From: an uncultured Eubacteriales bacterium
Lineage (GTDB): Bacteria > Bacillota > Clostridia > Christensenellales > Christensenellaceae
Length of the DNA stretch: 9,972 bases
NCBI GenBank assembly: GCA_905193725.1
Contig: CAJJPW010000065.1
Span: 1-9,972 of the forward strand
Direction: 5' to 3'
The notes under the pieces are model-generated. The model was not told where the DNA came from and made no database searches. It saw only the letters and a program-made list of their open reading frames with translations. A program made the translations under genes and the position numbers. This document shows positions 6,080-9,972 of this stretch, piece after piece (the stretch's first letter is position 1; each line of letters begins with the position of its first letter).

Positions 6080-7570
6080 TCAATAGATATGCCCAAAAGG
6101 TTTTTGCATGGCATCGTGCAATTCCACAAAATTTTGGAATTCCTCTTCATATTGCTTGGCTCTATCTTTCCTTGGAAGATATTCCCGCTTTATTTTCATA
6201 ATCTGCTCAGCTGCATCGCTTAAGTTTCCAAACATTCCTGCTTCCACACTTCCTAAAAGCGCTGCACCCATCGCCTCGCATTCTTCTGCTTGCAGCGTAT
6301 AAACTGGTCTGTTGTAAATATCCGCACGAATCTGATTCCAAATTGTACTTTTTGCGCCACCACAAATTGCATAAATGCTTTCTATTTCATATCCTTGCTC
6401 GGTAAATATCTCGAGAATCCGTCTGTTATCGAAAACCTGTCCTTCCATAACTGCCCGCAGCATCCTTCCCGGTGTAGTTGCCAAGGTCATGCCAATAAAG
6501 CAGCCTTTCCCGTTTGGGCTTCCCATTGTCCTTTCTCCAAGAAGATAGGGCAGGAAAAAGAGCTTCTCCCTACTCTCCATCTCCCCTGCTACCAGTTCGT
6601 TTATATTTTCATAGTCCAGCTCATTTTCCCCGCAGGCCGTTAAAAGATTGCCCAGCCAGCGCAGCGCTATCCCCGAAGAGTCATTTTCTCCGAAAGAAAC
6701 CCATCCAGGCAGAGCGTTGCGCAGGTTCATGATTCGTTTATCGTATAGTGGGCTATCACTGTACACACTCAACGCGGTGCCTGTGCCTGTGGACTCCACA
6801 GCTCTCTTTTCTTTGTTCAGCCCTGAAAGATAAAGGCCGCACAGCATATCCCCTGCACCGCACAGAACCTTCGTTTGCACTCCCAGACCAGTCTCCTCAG
6901 CAGCTTTTCGCGTGACAGTTCCCAGCACCTCCGTTGACTGTCGGATCGGCGGCAATTTGCTTATATCAATCCCCAGAATGTCTGCCAACTCCGGTGACCA
7001 TTCATCCTTTGCGCTGTCCATCAAAAAGGAGCCCGACGCATCCGACGGATCCATCGAATATTCTCCAGACAACAAGTAGGCCAGATAACCGCATGGTGTC
7101 AAAAAGCAGGCAGCCCTATCGTAAATTTCTGGCTGATTTTCTTTGATCCATCTGACTTTTATTCCAAACCAATTTGTAACCGGAACATTTCCAGCGATAT
7201 GATACCATTTTTCCATATCCGGTGCATCGCGCAGAGCTTTTGCGATTTTTGCTGCGCGTTTGTCGCTGTATATCTGGATATTTTCCTGTAGAAGATTTCC
7301 ATCGTATCCAATCGGTACGACACCGTGCATATGTGCAGTACAGCCGACTGAAAAAATATCCTTCCCTGAAACTCCCGTTTTCAGAAGTAGCATTTTTAAA
7401 TTTTCCCTAATCGCCGGCCACCATGCTGCCGCGTTCTGCGTTGCCCACGAAGGCCTAGGAGCATCTATTCTCTGGGGAATAGATATCATTCCTACATTCC
7501 GGATCTCTTGGTCATACAGCTGTATCCGTATGCTCTGTGAGCCTATATTGATCCCCAGTAAGTATTTCAT
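6080..7570 (-). CDS. FGGY-family carbohydrate kinase, xylulokinase-like
   Basis: ATP-dependent sugar kinase of 496 residues, the typical FGGY length. The N-terminal phosphate loop reads GINIGSQSIRIQLYD, the sugar-binding segment AHMHGVVPIG follows at about residues 79-88, and the catalytic base is probably Asp241 in GAGDMLCGLY. ESTGTGTALS, FLPYLLGERT and GGAKSTIWNQIRAD (404-417) complete the family pattern. AHMHG is the equivalent of the QMHG motif seen in xylulokinases, but the substrate is not settled. A GTG at 7576 is in frame, but ATG 7570 is preferred because GAAGGGTGG lies 3-9 bases upstream of it. The first loop has Asn8 where most FGGY kinases have Asp (DxGT/S). It is 15 bases downstream of the DeoC-like gene, so it is in the same operon, and probably phosphorylates the compound imported by the ABC transporter. 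Confidence 0.85.
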   Translation of the reverse strand: MKYLLGINIGSQSIRIQLYDQEIRNVGMISIPQRIDAPRPSWATQNAAAWWPAIRENLKMLLLKTGVSGKDIFSVGCTAHMHGVVPIGYDGNLLQENIQIYSDKRAAKIAKALRDAPDMEKWYHIAGNVPVTNWFGIKVRWIKENQPEIYDRAACFLTPCGYLAYLLSGEYSMDPSDASGSFLMDSAKDEWSPELADILGIDISKLPPIRQSTEVLGTVTRKAAEETGLGVQTKVLCGAGDMLCGLYLSGLNKEKRAVESTGTGTALSVYSDSPLYDKRIMNLRNALPGWVSFGENDSSGIALRWLGNLLTACGENELDYENINELVAGEMESREKLFFLPYLLGERTMGSPNGKGCFIGMTLATTPGRMLRAVMEGQVFDNRRILEIFTEQGYEIESIYAICGGAKSTIWNQIRADIYNRPVYTLQAEECEAMGAALLGSVEAGMFGNLSDAAEQIMKIKREYLPRKDRAKQYEEEFQNFVELHDAMQKPFGHIY

Positions 7571-7585
7571 AACCACCCTTCTCTC

Positions 7586-8230
7586 TTAACCCAATTCCGA
7601 CAGAAAAATCCGATCTGCACCTGCTGCAAGCCATTCTTCCTCAGTGAAGCCATAGGCTTCCATTCCCGGTGCGATCACCTCAAGCTGTTTCCCACAGAAA
7701 GAGGCAACACGCCTCACCGTCTCCGGCGTCGGAAACGGAAGTTCATATTTATCAAAGCCGCTTCCAACAGCGATGCCAGTTACCGCGTTTTCACATGCAA
7801 AAGCTACATATCGCTCAAGCTGTTCTGTGGTGAAACTAGCCGCTTCCAGCAATAGATATAATCTTTTTCCCTGTGCCGCTGCCGCCAGCATCTGTACTTC
7901 CTGCCTGCTCTCAGCGATCTTTCCGCTTAGGAAACGTCCCATCGCCGGAACGGCATAGAACGCATCTATCCAAGGGAATCGTTCCAAAAGCGTTTTCATC
8001 TCATATGCTTTGTTTTCCGGATAACAAGCACCTGCCGGATAGGAGACCGATACGCTCTTACTACCTGGGTAATCTCTCAGAAGTTCCCCCATTGGCTCTA
8101 GTGAGGAAGGCGACAGTAAAACCTCTGGGATTTTCTTATATTTTGCTTCATAGATCAGTCTCTGGCAGTCGTTGTCTGAAACCTTGTAATTCATAATATT
8201 CGTATATATGATCTTTGTATAATCTCTCAT
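7586..8230 (-). CDS. DeoC-like aldolase-fold protein lacking both catalytic lysines
   Basis: A 214-residue TIM-barrel protein that aligns along its length with deoxyribose-phosphate aldolase (DeoC). SYPAGACYPENKAYEMK (63-79) corresponds to the GFPLG/ETKxxE region, WIDAFYAVPAMG (87-98) to EIDMVIN, LYLLLEAASFTTEQ (124-137) to the following strand, and GIAVGSGFD (152-160) to the VKTSTGF Schiff-base strand. In this eye alignment the lysine that forms the imine is Ala154, the second lysine falls at about Ile186, and the aspartate (E. coli Asp102) is kept as Asp89. It is shorter than DeoC, about 220-260 residues, and as drawn is unlikely to do Schiff-base chemistry alone. Its ATG overlaps the stop of the upstream DeoC-like gene by 4 bases (ATGA), suggesting a paired or heteromeric enzyme. 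A sugar-phosphate isomerase or regulatory subunit role is possible. The function is unknown. Confidence 0.65.
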   Translation of the reverse strand: MRDYTKIIYTNIMNYKVSDNDCQRLIYEAKYKKIPEVLLSPSSLEPMGELLRDYPGSKSVSVSYPAGACYPENKAYEMKTLLERFPWIDAFYAVPAMGRFLSGKIAESRQEVQMLAAAAQGKRLYLLLEAASFTTEQLERYVAFACENAVTGIAVGSGFDKYELPFPTPETVRRVASFCGKQLEVIAPGMEAYGFTEEEWLAAGADRIFLSELG

Positions 8231-8979
8231 GCCAAATCCAACCTCATATATCTCTGATAAGTCTTTTTCTTATAGTCATCCAATATCTCCAACGCCTTGA
8301 TGGAATGTACCACATGACAGCCCAGTTCAAAAAAGCGCTCTGCTTCCGCTAGGGTACGAATTCCCCCTGCCGGGTGCACATCGAACCGATCGGGGAATTT
8401 TCGTTGTATTAGTGCGACCTCTTCATAAGATACGTGGAGATTCACCCCTGGATTCACTTTAATAGACCGTACGCCCGCATCATCCAGCGCCTCGCAAGTA
8501 TTCAAGATCGCCCTCGTACCCATTAGAGAAGCCGGAATTACCAATGCAAATTTGTGAAAACTTTGACCATAATCCCTCATGAGTATTTCCGCCTCACGGC
8601 GAATATCCCCATAGCGCTCAGAAAAAATAGCTTCCCAATCCAGGCAAACGCATACATCCTGTACGCCCAACCCATGCAAGGTTTCAATATCGTACCTCTT
8701 TTGTTCGAGCAACATCCTGCCCATAGGATAGGATACCGCTACATGGATATCAATCCTGTCTCCAAGCAATTTTTTTACAAATGGAACATGTACCATTTCC
8801 ACATCGAAAGTCATTGAGTCGCAGCCCGTCGCAAATAGTTGTTCCATCGTCTCCACCACCTGCTCTTCTGTGCTGAGCGGTCCCTGTATTCCCCAGTGGA
8901 GCTTTTTCATAAATCGCCGCGCCTCTTTCCACACTTTTTCTATGAGTATCGGTTCTGTTCCTTCCGGAAATTTGAACAT
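8227..8979 (-). CDS. DeoC-like class I aldolase with altered active site
   Basis: The protein has 250 residues from ATG 8979. A GTG at 8994 is in frame but lies inside the ribosome binding site GGAGGAG, so it is rejected. The TIM-barrel matches DeoC: SYPMG (83-87) for GFPLG, VQDVCVCLDWEAI for the strand carrying the active-site Asp, RSIKVNPGVN (171-180) with Lys174 as the likely Schiff-base lysine, and DVHPAGGIRT (200-209) where DeoC has KxxGGIRT. The E. coli Lys201 position is therefore His202 and the Asp102 position Cys110. It probably cleaves or forms a C-C bond in a phosphorylated sugar-like substrate, but the altered residues argue against ordinary deoxyribose-5-phosphate aldolase. Its gene follows the permease by 15 bases and is coupled to a second DeoC-like gene, so it belongs to the same catabolic pathway. 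Substrate and reaction are inferred. Confidence 0.68.
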   Translation of the reverse strand: MFKFPEGTEPILIEKVWKEARRFMKKLHWGIQGPLSTEEQVVETMEQLFATGCDSMTFDVEMVHVPFVKKLLGDRIDIHVAVSYPMGRMLLEQKRYDIETLHGLGVQDVCVCLDWEAIFSERYGDIRREAEILMRDYGQSFHKFALVIPASLMGTRAILNTCEALDDAGVRSIKVNPGVNLHVSYEEVALIQRKFPDRFDVHPAGGIRTLAEAERFFELGCHVVHSIKALEILDDYKKKTYQRYMRLDLA

Positions 8980-8994
8980 AAATCTCCTCCTCAC

Positions 8995-9957
8995 TTAATT
9001 TGCCTGCTTTTTGTTGCGGAATTGGTCGATGATGACTGCGATCGTAATGAGCACCCCTGAGCTGATCTCCATAATAAAGGGATCAATGCCGATCTGTATT
9101 CCTCCATTATCCACCAACATCATTAAAATAGTGCCAAGCATAGTTCCCCAAACGGAGCCTTTTGCACCCGACAGACTCGCACCCCCAATTACAGTCGCCG
9201 CAATCGCGTTCATTTCATACCCCTGCCCTGCCGTGGGTACGGAACTGTTCGCCCGCGACGCAAGGAGCACGCCGGCAAGCCCACACAAAAGACCTGCGAC
9301 AATATAGACCGCATAAGTAGTTTTTCTGATGTTAATACCGCTCAGCCGGGCAACCTCTTGGCCGCTTCCTATCACATAGAGATTTCTTCCAAATCTTGTA
9401 AATTTTAAAATCAGAAAGCCGAGAACGATGACCACAGCCCATATCCATGTGAGATTTGGTATTCCCAAAAATGAAGAACTAGAAAAATTTGAGAATTCTT
9501 CTGGAAGACCGGCGATGGTCTTGGCCTCACTGATTACTTTGATCAATCCTCTTATGATCGTCATACTTCCTAACGTGGCAATAAACGGTGGGACTTTAAA
9601 TTCATGGATGATGACGCCATTATACAGCCCGCATGCACCGCCCACTAAAATCGCCAGCAGTATGGCAATCGGGATGGGGAGAGCAAACTGTGTCATACCT
9701 AGCGCCACCATCAATGAGCTCATACCTACGACAGAGCCACAGCTCAAATCGATTCCACCCGTTATGATAACAAAGGTAGCGCAAATTGCGATGACGCCAA
9801 TAATCGAGCACTGTTTGAGCAGGTTCATCAAATTGTATTCCGTTAAAAATGAGCTTGAAAAAACGGAAAACACAATAAACAATGCAATAATAATCAATAT
9901 CAGGGAAAACTCCGTGTGCTTTGTCAGACGGCTTACCTTAAATCCTTTCTCTTTCAT
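8995..9957 (-). CDS. Sugar ABC transporter permease, RbsC-like
   Basis: An integral membrane protein of 320 residues, the family size. A charged N-terminus is followed by hydrophobic helices at about 17-36, 50-66, 74-90, 95-117, 170-186 and 213-234, with further helices toward the C-terminus. Family signatures are GGIDLS (67-72), the cytoplasmic coupling region GYEMNAIAATVIGG (246-259) that meets the ATPase, and SGAKGSVWGTMLG (263-275). It would form the channel of a CUT2-type importer together with an RbsA-like ATPase and a periplasmic-type binding lipoprotein, which are presumably encoded just beyond the right edge. AAGGAGG is 5 bases upstream of the start codon, and a TAA at 9968-9970 may be the upstream gene's stop. 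The substrate cannot be told from the permease. Transport is probably for a pentose, aldotetrose or similar compound that the downstream FGGY kinase and DeoC-like pair metabolise. Confidence 0.93.
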   Translation of the reverse strand: MKEKGFKVSRLTKHTEFSLILIIIALFIVFSVFSSSFLTEYNLMNLLKQCSIIGVIAICATFVIITGGIDLSCGSVVGMSSLMVALGMTQFALPIPIAILLAILVGGACGLYNGVIIHEFKVPPFIATLGSMTIIRGLIKVISEAKTIAGLPEEFSNFSSSSFLGIPNLTWIWAVVIVLGFLILKFTRFGRNLYVIGSGQEVARLSGINIRKTTYAVYIVAGLLCGLAGVLLASRANSSVPTAGQGYEMNAIAATVIGGASLSGAKGSVWGTMLGTILMMLVDNGGIQIGIDPFIMEISSGVLITIAVIIDQFRNKKQAN

Positions 9958-9972
9958 TTTTTCCTCCTTAGC

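Noticed and set aside
7571..7576. GTG as the FGGY kinase start
   Set aside because: It directly abuts the GAAGG of the ribosome binding site; the ATG at 7570 has correct spacing.

Overview
The window looks like bacterial chromosome from a Bacillota, most likely a Clostridia (Lachnospiraceae/Oscillospiraceae-type) anaerobe. The reasons are strong AGGAGG-type ribosome binding sites, AT-rich intergenic DNA around GC-balanced genes, an IS30-family remnant, and the arrangement of a GlpA-like dehydrogenase, an FAD oxidoreductase and a DUF1667 protein, which is typical of clostridial glycerol operons. The species cannot be named from this sequence alone.

Every intact gene lies on the minus strand, so transcription runs from right to left. 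From the right edge the order is: an RbsC-like sugar ABC permease (8995-9957); two adjacent DeoC-like aldolase-fold proteins overlapping by 4 bases (8227-8979 and 7586-8230); an FGGY sugar kinase (6080-7570); a 110-base leader with a hairpin; glycerol kinase glpK (4479-5966); a GlpA-like glycerol-3-phosphate dehydrogenase with a C-terminal BFD-type Fe-S domain (3021-4454); an FAD/NAD oxidoreductase (1716-2981); and a four-cysteine DUF1667 protein (1375-1719). A clean intrinsic terminator (1286-1330) closes the operon. Spacing is very tight (ATGA overlaps, 0-39 base gaps) apart from the leader before glpK.

The stretch at about 240-1285 is AT-rich and decayed. It holds a broken IS30-family transposase on the plus strand, with recognisable N- and C-terminal ends and the middle lost. 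To its left, the first 21 codons of a PfkB-type (ribokinase-like) sugar kinase leave the window. That gene has a strong sigma-A promoter followed directly by four 8-base tandem repeats of the form TGGTAyrT. The repeats closely resemble the GGTATA operator of the GntR-family regulator NanR and cover the predicted transcription start.

Reading the operon as one system: an imported sugar-like compound would be phosphorylated by the FGGY kinase and cleaved or isomerised by the DeoC-like pair. The glp module would carry glycerol through glycerol-3-phosphate to dihydroxyacetone phosphate and pass electrons to the Fe-S/flavin proteins. The substrate is unknown. The most unusual feature is the DeoC-like pair. 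By eye alignment, one member keeps the Schiff-base lysine but has lost the other two catalytic residues, while the other has lost both lysines and kept the aspartate.
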